From Paenibacillus flagellatus (GTDB lineage: Bacteria; Bacillota; Bacilli; Paenibacillales; NBRC-103111), in contig NZ_QJVJ01000001.1 of NCBI RefSeq assembly GCF_003217775.1, positions 558,001-622,000 on the forward strand: a stretch of DNA of 64,000 bases, written 5' to 3'. This document shows, in pieces, positions 42,501-49,800 of this stretch. Both the position numbers and the translations under genes were made by a program. Numbering within the stretch: position 1 is the first letter of the stretch; every line of letters starts with the position of its first letter. The notes beneath the pieces were generated by a model. That model was not told the DNA's origin and did not search any database. It worked only from the letters and a program-made list of their open reading frames with translations.

Positions 42501-43411
42501 GCGCCGTTCTCGACGAGCATGACGCCGCCCGACACCGCTTGGACGGCGTCGTTCAGCCCTTTGTCGAAGCCGAGGCGGAACGTCAGCGTGCGCCCGACCG
42601 CCGCGTTCGCGCGCAGCCAGTCGGCGTCCGCTCCCGCTGCGGACAGAACGAGCTTGCCCGGCGGAATCGCGCTGTTGCCCGCCTCCGCGACCGATTCGAC
42701 CACGGCCTCGATCGGACGATCGAGCTCGAGCTTCGCCCCCGCGGCGGGCGCGAGCACAAGCTCGACGCCGCCCGCCGCCGATTTCGTCGTGGCGCTGAAC
42801 TTGTCCGAGTACAGCACCATTTGCCCGGAGGCGGCACGCACCCGGTTAACGCCGGCGAGCGGCTTCGTCGCGCCGCCGGCCGCGGTCACCGTGCCGGAGA
42901 ACGCGATGCTTTTCTCGATCGCGAACGTTCCGTCCGCCTTGACGGACAATGCCGAACGCGTCGTCGGCGGAGCGGTGATCAGCTCGCCGTTCGTCACTTG
43001 CAGCCCGACCGGAATGCCGGCATAGGCGGGATCGGTATTGTAAAAGTCCATATTGAACGCGCCTACGACCCGGTGCCCGTCGCGGTCGATTTGCTTCGCC
43101 TGGTTGCGAACCGTATCGAGCGCCACGACCTTGCCTTTCGGCGACGTCGTCTCGAGCCGGATGACCGGATTCGCCGGGTCGATCTCCAGCATGTTCACTT
43201 CTTCGACATGCCCTCCGCCCGCAAGCGTCATCGACGTATGGCGGACGCCGGGCGCCACGACGAAACCGTCCTGCCGGACGACCGTGAAGCCCGACGGCTC
43301 CGACGCCGCGTACGCCGGCGTTCCGAAAGCGGCGAGACAGCTCCCCGCCAGCAGCGCGACGGCAAGGGCGGCGTGAACGTTTTTGCGGACCGCAGCCATG
43401 GTCACTTTCAA
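36539..43411 (-). CDS. Giant secreted multi-domain envelope hydrolase: phosphodiester glycosidase, metallophosphoesterase and SpoIID domains with Ig-like modules
   Basis: 2290 residues. Start taken as TTG at 43411 because GAGGAGGG is seven bases upstream. The ATG at 43399 is 19 bases away. Domains in order: signal peptide (1-35, AYA-A); NAGPA-like phosphodiester glycosidase (about 60-400, VVGAFNMDFYN, NVDGGGSTTYAV at ~364); Big_2-like Ig repeats (about 410-585); carbohydrate-binding-like beta domain (about 585-750); two Ig-like repeats (about 760-950); purple-acid-phosphatase-like metallophosphoesterase (about 955-1240, GDGG, GDIVEN, GNHE at ~1035, FMHVPP, GDLH at ~1153); Ig repeats; SpoIID domain (VVPSEMP at ~1595 with the catalytic-type Glu, GHGVGMSQYGASM at ~1909); four Big_2 repeats to the end. 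No SLH or sortase motif. In the phosphoesterase the first His of the usual GHxH motif is Asp. Likely a secreted cell-wall or glycopolymer enzyme. Confidence 0.9.
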   Translation of the reverse strand: MKVTMAAVRKNVHAALAVALLAGSCLAAFGTPAYAASEPSGFTVVRQDGFVVAPGVRHTSMTLAGGGHVEEVNMLEIDPANPVIRLETTSPKGKVVALDTVRNQAKQIDRDGHRVVGAFNMDFYNTDPAYAGIPVGLQVTNGELITAPPTTRSALSVKADGTFAIEKSIAFSGTVTAAGGATKPLAGVNRVRAASGQMVLYSDKFSATTKSAAGGVELVLAPAAGAKLELDRPIEAVVESVAEAGNSAIPPGKLVLSAAGADADWLRANAAVGRTLTFRLGFDKGLNDAVQAVSGGVMLVENGAATPEALADNDRHPRTFVAAKAGKLYVLTFDGRQPTYSDGVTLSEGARYLEELGMEKAINVDGGGSTTYAVRLPGDTEISVVNSPSDGYERANSNSLAVVSTAPVTELATLVPQPKGPIRVVAGSTVRFGAKGQDASYNGVPVDAASLVWQADAAIGTIAGDGTFAAAAAPGTGSVTVRSGTVSAQVAVDVVTAVARLTLSPSPAVVNPGATQTFVARAFDAEGRELIVSPERLTWSAEGGIGTLSAAGVLTATNQVVAGKVKASYGNVQAEASVNVGKPPIVLEDFEELSDIAVSSARANSVKLDLTSRPNPVRYGTHAAKLSYDFTGTIGTSAAYMNFKDAAGAAGKPIEDYPTKIGVWVYGDGNKHWLRGQVQDGTGTKKPIDFTGTGELNWTGWKYVTADIPTGMALPLRLTQVYVVETSNANKNAGAVYFDQLRAVYSDIGEDLEGPAFSGLAPAPNAKVYTNRPEISLRVADEGQGVDPGLIVMKLNGTVVPHLYDAASGKVSYTPAAALADGTYAVAVDASDKAGNPAVPNAAWSFTVYTGPDTEAPSLAVIAPMDGITTRTEQPRLAVKATDGYTGVDPTKLALELDGAVVPHEYDEASGTLYYTAPAKLQPNSTHAVKATAADKAGNAASIAWSFTVGAPLGQPADPNKFQMSVIGDGGYYTAGQGQTAADILLREQINRINAESSELIGYTGDIVENDTAANYATAVQNMNLFDAPYVVSIGNHEISGTGSRLNYQRTFGEPTYLYDYGNTRIIGLDSANNTITGSDASQWPWLAQVLESTEQRNVFVFMHVPPDEISAEGEDFKTGHGFNDPVEAQKFYDLLGGFKSSHPDTNVVVFSGDLHAYLHKKVQGVDYVISGGGGKYTHIPAEKGGFYHYLNVRIDDASVEWDVVPLLESISFRNAPAKLGIGGQAALVADGKFMTSTNEPITLPVGAPFKTEWVSSDPAVAEVDGQGVVKAKAAGTAAITVKAGNREAQTTIQVVDAPAGEELELSGLTPMSVGDALQATTSYVLIDGTRVPISSGVAYSTEDANVAVVSAGGIVTALGEGQTVVKAVYGGKSASVALQVAPYEAPSIREKIMAKDTAARTIEPELTGSLPLSPGLVVFQTANGVTRQATLGDVMVGATNVSAYRNKAGQVYKLLIDGETPVDGMRVGIRKDISNIADMTQIDHPSVELRSVSGIRLTDKIAGRTFDVPADTPVVLTPEAGQLKVTSGGAELYRTANRLYAAAAAEAGLVQIASITRAHGKPQYRGTLELTLSPSRDKLRVVNEVGMEQYLYQVVPSEMPVSFGLEALKAQAVAARTYALTDYESSRFADKGFHIDDSTLSQVYNNQAEFDLTTQAVNETSGLIMRSGGGLVDARFYSTSGGFGASKHEVWADSGTNAFPGTPVPYLTGRSYTYDPADPSKLLQLDTHDEAQLNAFYKTLSHTGYDSESLYFRWKVSLSRAELEKTINANLAGRYAADPLFILTRADDGGFVSKPIPAAGIGTLKNMYVAGRGQGGNITELVVEGTTGTYKIVKEYNIRFTIRPSKTYTGGADVLAYRAKGGSTDYDPAGTLRNPSILYSAFFTFDLAKDASGAVTGVTFYGGGNGHGVGMSQYGASMLGGKGWSFDRILDAYYNGMSLVPINGPKLELTGIRIDGLAAAMKPGESKQATVTALYSDGSSGKITAGVTFTSGNPQAAGVSGSGLVTASGYGTATISATYQGRTATFDVRIDPPFTGLRLDGLAPMIVGETKASVLNAVYADGTVTRVTYGAVYTSSNPQVASVDGNGVVTALQPGTTEIAAAYQGQRASYELQVSPKLVGIRIDPIAPMKEGDRTATVVRAVYSDGGTVPLPAGSGVAFASSKPSVATVDLNGVVTALDRGGTTVTAAWNGFSASADVQVTSSILVLTMPPVKPLKAGETAQLSVTARYWDGTVRQPTEGVTYTSSDPSVASVDASGTLRAHKAGVVTVRAQYGTKTAWSVAVVIPVRK

Positions 43412-43714
43412 TTCAAATCCCTCCTCGTTTGTTTATGAATCCGTTTACATTCTGATGCGGACGATTGTGCGGCGTCCGGCGCGAAGTACGGGGCACCTCC
43501 TTTCGACAACTGAAACAAAATTTCATCAATTACTCATAAAAAAGTTTATATTGTTTCCAAAAACTTGTACATAGCGAACGGTGTCTTTATTTGTTGAACG
43601 ATGAAACGTTTTGGTAAAAACGATCGGGGAATTAACGAAAGTAAATATCGGATCGACATTCGATTTGCTACAATCGGATCTTGAAACGAAGAAGCGCAAA
43701 GGAGGAACCCGCAT
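43412..43714. other. Divergent intergenic region between the two giant surface-protein genes
   Basis: 303 bases upstream of both large genes. The minus strand carries an orphan Shine-Dalgarno-like sequence (43494-43504) and an AT-rich block (43520-43560) with TATAAA-like -10 candidates. The plus strand has a -10-like TACAAT (43669-43674) without a good -35, and the RBS AAAGGAGGAA eight bases before a TTG start at 43715. No hairpin terminator and no small ORF with an RBS is seen. Confidence 0.5.
43494..43504 (-). promoter_or_regulatory. Orphan Shine-Dalgarno sequence, candidate STAB-SD
   Basis: On the minus strand GAAAGGAGGTG lies about 85 bases upstream of the 2290-residue gene and has no ATG, GTG or TTG within usable distance. 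It resembles the stabilising SD (GAAAGGAGG) in the 5' leader of Bacillus thuringiensis cry3A, where ribosome binding protects the mRNA. Confidence 0.45.
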
Positions 43715-46700
43715 TTGAAAGTGGGCAGAGCCATCGTGATGACGCTTGCGGCCGCCGCTATCGCAGGTTCGTTCGGTCCGATCGCGAAGCGGGCGGAGGC
43801 GGCTGCACCGCTGAAGGTGAAGACGGTCAACGACGTCTTGGAGCTTCGGGTCGACGGCAATCGGATCGTCTATGCGGATAACGTATCGACGGGCACCCGT
43901 AACGTTTACGTCTACGACTTGACCCGTTCGGAGGAGCGGCTGATCGCGGGCCCCTCGGCGGCCGATAGGCCGGTTCTGTCGGGAAACCGGGTCGTCTGGA
44001 CGGAGCATTCGCTGATGTGGACCGCCGATCTGAGCGAGCCGAGTCCGACGCCGCGCCGCCTGACCGATCGGACGGTAAGCTCGGAATTTTTTCCCGATAT
44101 CGACGGAACGAAGGTGGTTTACTGGAACTTTACGGGCCCCGAAAAGGAAATGCGCTTGTACGATTTGGCCTCTTCGACGGACACCCTGATAGCGGAAAAC
44201 ACCAACGGCATGCCGAAAATAGACGGCGACCGCGTCGCGTGGATCGCCTCCGTCACCGGCGGTGCCGCGATCTATCTGTACGACGCAACGGCTCAAACCG
44301 TCGTGCCGATCGTGACGAATTCGTCGAATATGCGAAATCTCGAACTATCCGGCGATCGGATCGTTTGGGAGGACGAACGCAACGGCAACCCGGACATTTA
44401 TATGTACGATTTGTCCTCGCATACCGAAACCAGGATCACGAACAACGCCTCGATCCAGCAAAAGCCGTCCATATTCGGCGACAAGATCGTGTGGGAAGAC
44501 CGGCGGGGAGGCAACCCGGACGTCTATATGTACGACCTGACGGCCCGGAAGGAATACAGGCTGATCGCGACCAACGCCAGCGAGATGATTCCGTTTATCG
44601 ACGGGGATAAGATCGTTTGGCTCGACTACCGGTACTTGACCAGCGATATTTACGCGTATACGTATCGCCCGCCGATTGCGGCGGACGGCTCCATCGCCAC
44701 GAACGAGGATACGCCGTACAGCGGAACGCTCTCCGCCGCCGACCCCGACGGCGATAGTTTGACGTACCAGATCTCGTCGAACGGCGCAAAGGGAACGGCC
44801 GTCATCACGAATCCGGCGACGGGGGCATTCACGTACACGCCGTCCCCGGACATGAACGGCACCGACTCGTTTACGTTTACGGCAAAAGACGGCATCGCCG
44901 AGTCGAATGCCGCCGTCGTCTCCGTCACGATTCATCCGGTCCAGGACGCCCCGACGATTACGGACGTGCCGGACCAGACGATCGACGAGGACGGCGCGAC
45001 CGCCGCTCTGCCGATTACGATCGGGGACGCGGAGTCCGACGCCGCCGCGTTGACGCTGACGGCCGCTTCGAGCAACCCGGCGCTCGTTCCGCCCGGCGGC
45101 ATCGTGCTCGGCGGGTCCGGCGCTTCTCGGACCGTCAAGGTGACGCCCGCGGCCAACGCCTCCGGCACCGCGACGATCACGCTGACCGTGAGCGACGGGA
45201 CGCTGACCGCGACGGACTCGTTCGTCGTTACGGTTAATCCCGTCAACGACCCGCCGACGATTTCCAACGTCGCCGATCTGACGATCGACGAGGACGGCGC
45301 GACCGCCTCGATCCCGTTCACCGTCGGTGACGTCGACGACGATCCGGACTCCTTGACTATCGCGATCGAATCCGATCAGGCCGAGTTGCTCCCCGTAACC
45401 GGCATCGTCTACGGCGGCAGCGGCCCGGATCGAACGTTGAAGCTGACTCCGGCGATCGGCCGGTCCGGGAGCGCCCGGGTTACCGTCCGCGTCGGCGACG
45501 GCAAGTCGGAGGCGGCCGCCTCGTTCGTCTTGACCGTAACGGCCGCGCCGAGACCGGTCGCCGTCACGTCCTCCGTTTACGGCGGCAGTTTCGGAGCCGG
45601 CCGGACTGTTCCGATCGAAGTCGAGTTCAGCGAAGCCGTCGATGTGGCGGGCGTTCCTTTATTGAAGCTGGAAACCGGCGAAACGGACCGCTACGCGATT
45701 TACGATACCGGAAGCGGCACCGAGACGCTAACCTTCGTCTATACGGTCGTGCCGGGCGACGACTCGATGCGCCTTGACTATGCCGGGGCGGACGCCTTGG
45801 AGCGAAACGGCGGCTCGATCGCCGGGACCGAACGGCACGATGCGGCCAAGCTCACGCTTCCCTCGCCGGGCTCGGCCGGATCGCTCGGAGCCGGGAGCTC
45901 GATCGTCATCGATACGACGCCTCCGGAAGCGCCGACGTTCGATGCCGACGTAACGGGCCCGACGAATCAAAGCGTGACGGTCACCGTGTACTACCCGGCC
46001 GACGCAGTGCTTCGGCAGTACCGCTTCGATACCGATCCCGAGGGCGTATACCGGTCCGGCGGCGCGACCGTCACCGAGACCGTTTACGGCAACGTCGCAC
46101 TCTTCGCCAGGGCCCGGGACGAGGCCGGCAATTGGAGTGCGGAAGCCGGTTACCGGGTCGGCAACATCGATCTGGATTCGCCCTTACCGCCGGTCATTAC
46201 CGCCTTCCCGACGACAGTAACGAACGGGACGGTGACGCTGTCGGTTTATTATCCGGCCGATGCGGCGACCCGGCTGTACAAAGTCGGATCGACCGGACCG
46301 TACCAAGATTATGCCGGACCGGTTGTCCTGACGGAGAACGATACGTTGTTCGCCGTAGGAGCGGATGCCGCCGGCAATCGGAGCGGGGAGGTCAGCCTCA
46401 CCGTCGGGAACATCGACCGCCTGCCGCCGCGCGGCACGATCGCGATCAACGGCGGAGCGGCCGCAACCGCCGATCCCCGCGTATCGGTCGCCGCCGCCGC
46501 GACGGACGAAGGAGTCGCGGGCTTGGATGCGATCCGTTTGTCCGAGGACGGCGTCCACTGGGGCGATTGGGAGGCGCTCCGGCCGGCGAGGGAGATGACG
46601 TTATCCGCCGGCGACGGCACGCGGACGGTATACGCGCAATTCCGGGATGCCGCCGGCAACGTAAGCGGGCCGGCTTCCGCCTCCATCCTGCTGGATACCC

Positions 46701-47746
46701 GAGCGATGAACGATTTATCCGCGCTCGTCCTGACCGGCGCGGACCTTCGCCCCGGCTTCCACCGCATGCAGACGGCGTATACGGCGGAAACGCCCTACGA
46801 CGTCCCGACCGTAACGGTCTCCGCAGCGGCGGCAAGCGACTTGGCCCGGATCGCGATCCAGGGGCGGCAAGCGGAAAACGGCGAAGCCAGGACGATCGCC
46901 TTGACGGAAGGAAGCAACGAAATTCGCTTGGACGTGTCGAGCGAGTATGCGGAGCCCAAAACGTATCGGATCACGATTATCCGCAATGCGAAGCCCGAAC
47001 CCGCCCCCGAACCCGATCCCGAATCCGCTCCCGAATCCGATCCTTCAGACGGAATCGGATCGGAAAACGGCACGCCGGCCGGCGGTTCTTCGGGCGCGTC
47101 GCCCGGATTACCCGGCACCGGAGCCGGCAGCAATCCTCCGTCCGTGCCGGGAGGCTCCGCCGGCGTTCCGGAAAGCCCGGCCGAACCGGAAAAAGCGGCG
47201 TACGCCCAAGGCTACGAGGACGGCACGTTCCGGCCGGACCGGCCGCTTACCCGGGCGGAAGGAGCCGCCATGCTGGCCCGCCTTCTCGGCGAAAACGATG
47301 CGGCGGCCCCGCCGGCCGTCTTCACGGATACGTCCGGACATTGGGCGCGGCCGTTCATCGAGCGGCTCGTCCGGGAACGGATCACCGACGGTTACGAGGA
47401 CGGCACGTTCCGGCCCGATCGGCCGTTGACGAGGGCCGAGCTCGTGGCAATCCTCGTCAAGTACCGGAAATGGCCGCTGGCGGAAGCCGCCCAAACCTTC
47501 GGTGACCTGAACGGGCATTGGGCCGCCCCTTACGTGGCGACCGCCCGGCAAGCCGGACTCGTGGACGGCTACGGGGACGGTACGTTCCGGCCGGATTCGG
47601 CTATCACCCGCGCGGAGATGGTCGTCATCCTGAACCGGATGCTCGGCCGCAAGCCGATGCCGGCAAGCCAATCCGCCTGGACGGACGTGTCCGCCGACCA
47701 CTGGGCGGCCGGCGACATCGCATCCGCCTCGCAGCCCGCCCCCTGA
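43715..47746 (+). CDS. S-layer-anchored surface protein with beta-propeller and cadherin-like repeats
   Basis: 1343 residues, TTG start with RBS AAAGGAGGAA. Signal peptide (about 1-28, ending AEA-A). Residues ~35-320 are six TolB-like propeller repeats (pattern D-R-I-V-W-E-D-x-R-x-G-N-P-D-I/V-Y-M-Y-D-L). Residues ~330-405 form a cadherin-like Big_9 module (NEDTPYSGTLSAADPDGDSL), followed by two DEDGATA...NPVND repeats (about 410-610), a bacterial Ig/SwmB-like segment (to ~735), two D-x-T-x-P-x-A-P Ig repeats, and a cadherin-like beta-sandwich (about 997-1090). A Pro/Glu linker (about 1095-1112) leads to SLH motifs (about 1163-1343, GYEDGTFRPDRPLTRAE). SLH domains bind pyruvylated secondary wall polymer. 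The SLH region starts at the second half of a motif and ends just after the next HWA, so the repeats are phased differently from the usual three-unit layout. Confidence 0.93.
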   Translation: MKVGRAIVMTLAAAAIAGSFGPIAKRAEAAAPLKVKTVNDVLELRVDGNRIVYADNVSTGTRNVYVYDLTRSEERLIAGPSAADRPVLSGNRVVWTEHSLMWTADLSEPSPTPRRLTDRTVSSEFFPDIDGTKVVYWNFTGPEKEMRLYDLASSTDTLIAENTNGMPKIDGDRVAWIASVTGGAAIYLYDATAQTVVPIVTNSSNMRNLELSGDRIVWEDERNGNPDIYMYDLSSHTETRITNNASIQQKPSIFGDKIVWEDRRGGNPDVYMYDLTARKEYRLIATNASEMIPFIDGDKIVWLDYRYLTSDIYAYTYRPPIAADGSIATNEDTPYSGTLSAADPDGDSLTYQISSNGAKGTAVITNPATGAFTYTPSPDMNGTDSFTFTAKDGIAESNAAVVSVTIHPVQDAPTITDVPDQTIDEDGATAALPITIGDAESDAAALTLTAASSNPALVPPGGIVLGGSGASRTVKVTPAANASGTATITLTVSDGTLTATDSFVVTVNPVNDPPTISNVADLTIDEDGATASIPFTVGDVDDDPDSLTIAIESDQAELLPVTGIVYGGSGPDRTLKLTPAIGRSGSARVTVRVGDGKSEAAASFVLTVTAAPRPVAVTSSVYGGSFGAGRTVPIEVEFSEAVDVAGVPLLKLETGETDRYAIYDTGSGTETLTFVYTVVPGDDSMRLDYAGADALERNGGSIAGTERHDAAKLTLPSPGSAGSLGAGSSIVIDTTPPEAPTFDADVTGPTNQSVTVTVYYPADAVLRQYRFDTDPEGVYRSGGATVTETVYGNVALFARARDEAGNWSAEAGYRVGNIDLDSPLPPVITAFPTTVTNGTVTLSVYYPADAATRLYKVGSTGPYQDYAGPVVLTENDTLFAVGADAAGNRSGEVSLTVGNIDRLPPRGTIAINGGAAATADPRVSVAAAATDEGVAGLDAIRLSEDGVHWGDWEALRPAREMTLSAGDGTRTVYAQFRDAAGNVSGPASASILLDTRAMNDLSALVLTGADLRPGFHRMQTAYTAETPYDVPTVTVSAAAASDLARIAIQGRQAENGEARTIALTEGSNEIRLDVSSEYAEPKTYRITIIRNAKPEPAPEPDPESAPESDPSDGIGSENGTPAGGSSGASPGLPGTGAGSNPPSVPGGSAGVPESPAEPEKAAYAQGYEDGTFRPDRPLTRAEGAAMLARLLGENDAAAPPAVFTDTSGHWARPFIERLVRERITDGYEDGTFRPDRPLTRAELVAILVKYRKWPLAEAAQTFGDLNGHWAAPYVATARQAGLVDGYGDGTFRPDSAITRAEMVVILNRMLGRKPMPASQSAWTDVSADHWAAGDIASASQPAP

Positions 47747-47757
47747 TACGCTCGATA

Positions 47758-47799
47758 CGAAAACCGCGGTACCGGATCGACCGGCACCGCGGTTTTCGC
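47758..47799 (+). terminator. Terminator of the SLH protein gene
   Basis: GAAAACCGCGGTACCGG (47759-47775) pairs with CCGGCACCGCGGTTTTC (47781-47797) with one mismatch over ATCGA. T residues on both strands suit the convergent stalk-domain gene as well. Confidence 0.85.
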
Positions 47800-47815
47800 C
47801 ATTCGAAGGACGTTT

Positions 47816-48589
47816 CTAGATGATAATTTGGAAAGCTTCCACATTACATCCCATACCTTTAACAATGAGTACGTTTTTTTCTTCATCGCTGCCCAGTACT
47901 TTAAAGGTCACTTCGGCCGGACGTTTTAGGCTTATATAATATGTTCCCGGCGGCACTTCTTCGCCATCCGATCCGGTATGATCCCAGCTGGCTGCCGCGC
48001 TAAATCCGAAATTGCTCGGAATGACTCCGGAAAGCGGCGGCAGCGGGCGGCTGTACACGACTTGGCCTGACTCATCTTTAACTTCAAAAGTTAACTCTAT
48101 CGGTTCTACCGTAATATCGTCCGGCATCAGGTTATGGACTCGAAATGTAAAATGGTACGTATCGGTCGTGCTGTCGGCGTTCCGGGTTTGACTAGGCATG
48201 ATGTAGAACGGGAAGTGGTTCGGCCTGCAAATGTCTTGGCTCTTGGGGAACACCGTTTCCGTCGGTTCCAGCGTCCATTGAATCGGAGCTGCCCCCTGAA
48301 TAATATCGATCTTGTGCACGCCGGTTTCGTCCGACGGAGGCACGTATTCGACCGTCGCCCCCATGTTCTCCGCAAACGTACGAAGCGGAACGTAAGCCTT
48401 GTCGTTGTAGTTGAGAATGCCGTCTTCGCCCGTCCCGTCGATTGTTCGGCTTCCATTTCCATCATGAATCGTAACCGTACTCGGAAACAGCACTCCATAG
48501 ACCGCACGCGAAGGGACTCCCGCCGTTAAGACCAGGAGCGCAAGGCAGCTAAGAAACCCGGACATCCATTTTTTCACTTTTTTACACAT
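47816..48589 (-). CDS. Secreted stalk-domain and BsuPI-like protein
   Basis: 257 residues. Signal peptide (KKVKKWMSGFLSCLALLVLT, cleavage after AGVPSRA or nearby). Residues ~35-100 match the copper-amine-oxidase N-terminal-like stalk domain common in Paenibacillaceae surface proteins (YNDKAYVPLRTFAENMGATV). Residues ~130-235 resemble the BsuPI proteinase-inhibitor fold (TYHFTFRVHNLMPDDITVEP, PPGTYYISL). Function is unknown, probably cell-surface. The ATG at 48589 directly abuts an AAAGG RBS, so a GTG four codons later or Met-9 could be the real start. Confidence 0.82.
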   Translation of the reverse strand: MCKKVKKWMSGFLSCLALLVLTAGVPSRAVYGVLFPSTVTIHDGNGSRTIDGTGEDGILNYNDKAYVPLRTFAENMGATVEYVPPSDETGVHKIDIIQGAAPIQWTLEPTETVFPKSQDICRPNHFPFYIMPSQTRNADSTTDTYHFTFRVHNLMPDDITVEPIELTFEVKDESGQVVYSRPLPPLSGVIPSNFGFSAAASWDHTGSDGEEVPPGTYYISLKRPAEVTFKVLGSDEEKNVLIVKGMGCNVEAFQIII

Positions 48590-48678
48590 CCTTTCTTCCC
48601 CCTCATTATGACGAATAAGAACGCGATTTGGGTGCAGAAAGAACGTCTTCCCTATCTTAAAAAACGCCCGGCCAACGC

Positions 48679-48732
48679 AAAAAAAGCCGGGAATGAACGG
48701 AAGGGCGGGCTCCGTTATCCCCGGGCAAAAAA
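48679..48732 (-). terminator. Terminator of the sialic-acid lyase gene
   Basis: On the minus strand GCCCGGGGATAACGGA (48726-48711) pairs imperfectly with TCCGTTCATTCCCGGC (48701-48686), followed by seven T residues (48685-48679). It marks the probable end of the sialoglycan operon. Confidence 0.8.
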
Positions 48733-48808
48733 GTAAATCTCAAAAGCCCCTTAGCTTGAACGGGCATAATACGGACTTCCGCAATCCGCTTTCGCCCCCG
48801 TCCCCCCG

Positions 48809-49759
48809 TCAAGCCGGGGAGCGTTCCTCCCGGCCGGCGGCGCTGCGCCGCAGCGTGCCGCTCTGCGCATAGAACGCCTCGATCGCCCGGCGCTCCTCCG
48901 GCGTGAATTGCGTCAACGGCCGGCGCACGGTCGGAGTCGCGATGACGCCTTGCAAATAGAGCACAAGCTTCTCGTAAGGGATGACGTCATAGCGCAGCAT
49001 GTGCGCGATGACCGCGTTCGCTTCCGTCTGCGCCTCGCGAACGGACGACCAGTCCCCTCCCGCCATGTCGCGGTAAAAACTCGCGAACAAATCCGGCATC
49101 ATGTTGAACGTGCTGCCGATCGCCCCGTCCGCCCCCATCAGGCCGCCTCCGGCGAACACTTCGTCGTGGCCGTTCCAGATCAGGAAATCGTCGCCGCAGC
49201 GCGCCCGGATTTGCTGCAGCTCGAACAGGTTGAGCGAGGTAAACTTGACGCCGATGCAGGAAGGGCGGCTTGCCATATCCTCGTAAAAATCGAGCGAAAG
49301 CTGCACCCCCGTCGCCCCCGGGAAATGGTACACGATCATCGGAAGCGGCGTCGCGGCCATGATCGTCTCGTAATGGTCGCGAATTTGCTTCATCGACGCC
49401 TTGTAGTAGAACGGGACGACCGCGGAAACCGCGTCGGCGCCCGCCCGTTCCGCGTGCCGCGCCAGCCGGACGCTGTCCGACGTGCCGATGCACCCCACGT
49501 GAGCGACGATCGCGGCCTGCTCGCCCGCCGCCTCCTCGACGACCGTCTCGAGCACGCCCATTCGCTCCTCGACTGTCAGAAGAAACGCCTCTCCCGTGCT
49601 GCCGCCCACATAAAAGCGGCGAATGCCGCGATCGAGCTGGTGCCGGACGAGCCGGCGGAGCGACTCCGCATCGACCGTCCCCCGTTCGTCCATCGGCGTC
49701 AGCAGCGCCGTCATCATGCCTTTGAATTTCTCGTTATGCCGCGATGTTGTCATGGTCAT
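48809..49759 (-). CDS. nanA: N-acetylneuraminate lyase-like protein (DapA/NanA family)
   Basis: 316 residues, class I aldolase TIM barrel. Motifs: GMMTALLTPMDERGTVDAES, YVGGSTGEAF (about 50-59), the catalytic Tyr in VYHFPGATG (about 145) and Schiff-base Lys in GVKFTSLNLFELQQIR (about 174). The K-F-T-x-x-N-L-F/Y-E signature favours sialic acid lyase over dihydrodipicolinate synthase. It would split N-acetylneuraminate into N-acetylmannosamine and pyruvate in the cytoplasm. It follows two sialidase genes, which supports this. No nanE or nanK gene is in the window. Two ATGs six bases apart make the exact start uncertain. Confidence 0.88.
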   Translation of the reverse strand: MTMTTSRHNEKFKGMMTALLTPMDERGTVDAESLRRLVRHQLDRGIRRFYVGGSTGEAFLLTVEERMGVLETVVEEAAGEQAAIVAHVGCIGTSDSVRLARHAERAGADAVSAVVPFYYKASMKQIRDHYETIMAATPLPMIVYHFPGATGVQLSLDFYEDMASRPSCIGVKFTSLNLFELQQIRARCGDDFLIWNGHDEVFAGGGLMGADGAIGSTFNMMPDLFASFYRDMAGGDWSSVREAQTEANAVIAHMLRYDVIPYEKLVLYLQGVIATPTVRRPLTQFTPEERRAIEAFYAQSGTLRRSAAGREERSPA

Positions 49760-49800
49760 CCATCCCTCTCCCGGCTCGAATCCGGTCTTGGTCTATATCC

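Noticed and set aside
36593-43438. Long plus-strand open frames (1348 and 912 residues) opposite the 2290-residue gene
   Set aside because: They are Arg/His-rich mirror frames of a high-GC gene with no recognisable domains, no signal and no proper RBS.
43520-43720. A small protein gene in the divergent region between the giant genes
   Set aside because: The frames there lack an RBS and recognisable sequence, and the region has promoter-like AT composition.
48809-49759. Dihydrodipicolinate synthase (DapA) for lysine biosynthesis
   Set aside because: The K-F-T-x-x-N-L-F-E pattern and two adjacent sialidases favour sialic acid lyase, although the family fold is shared.
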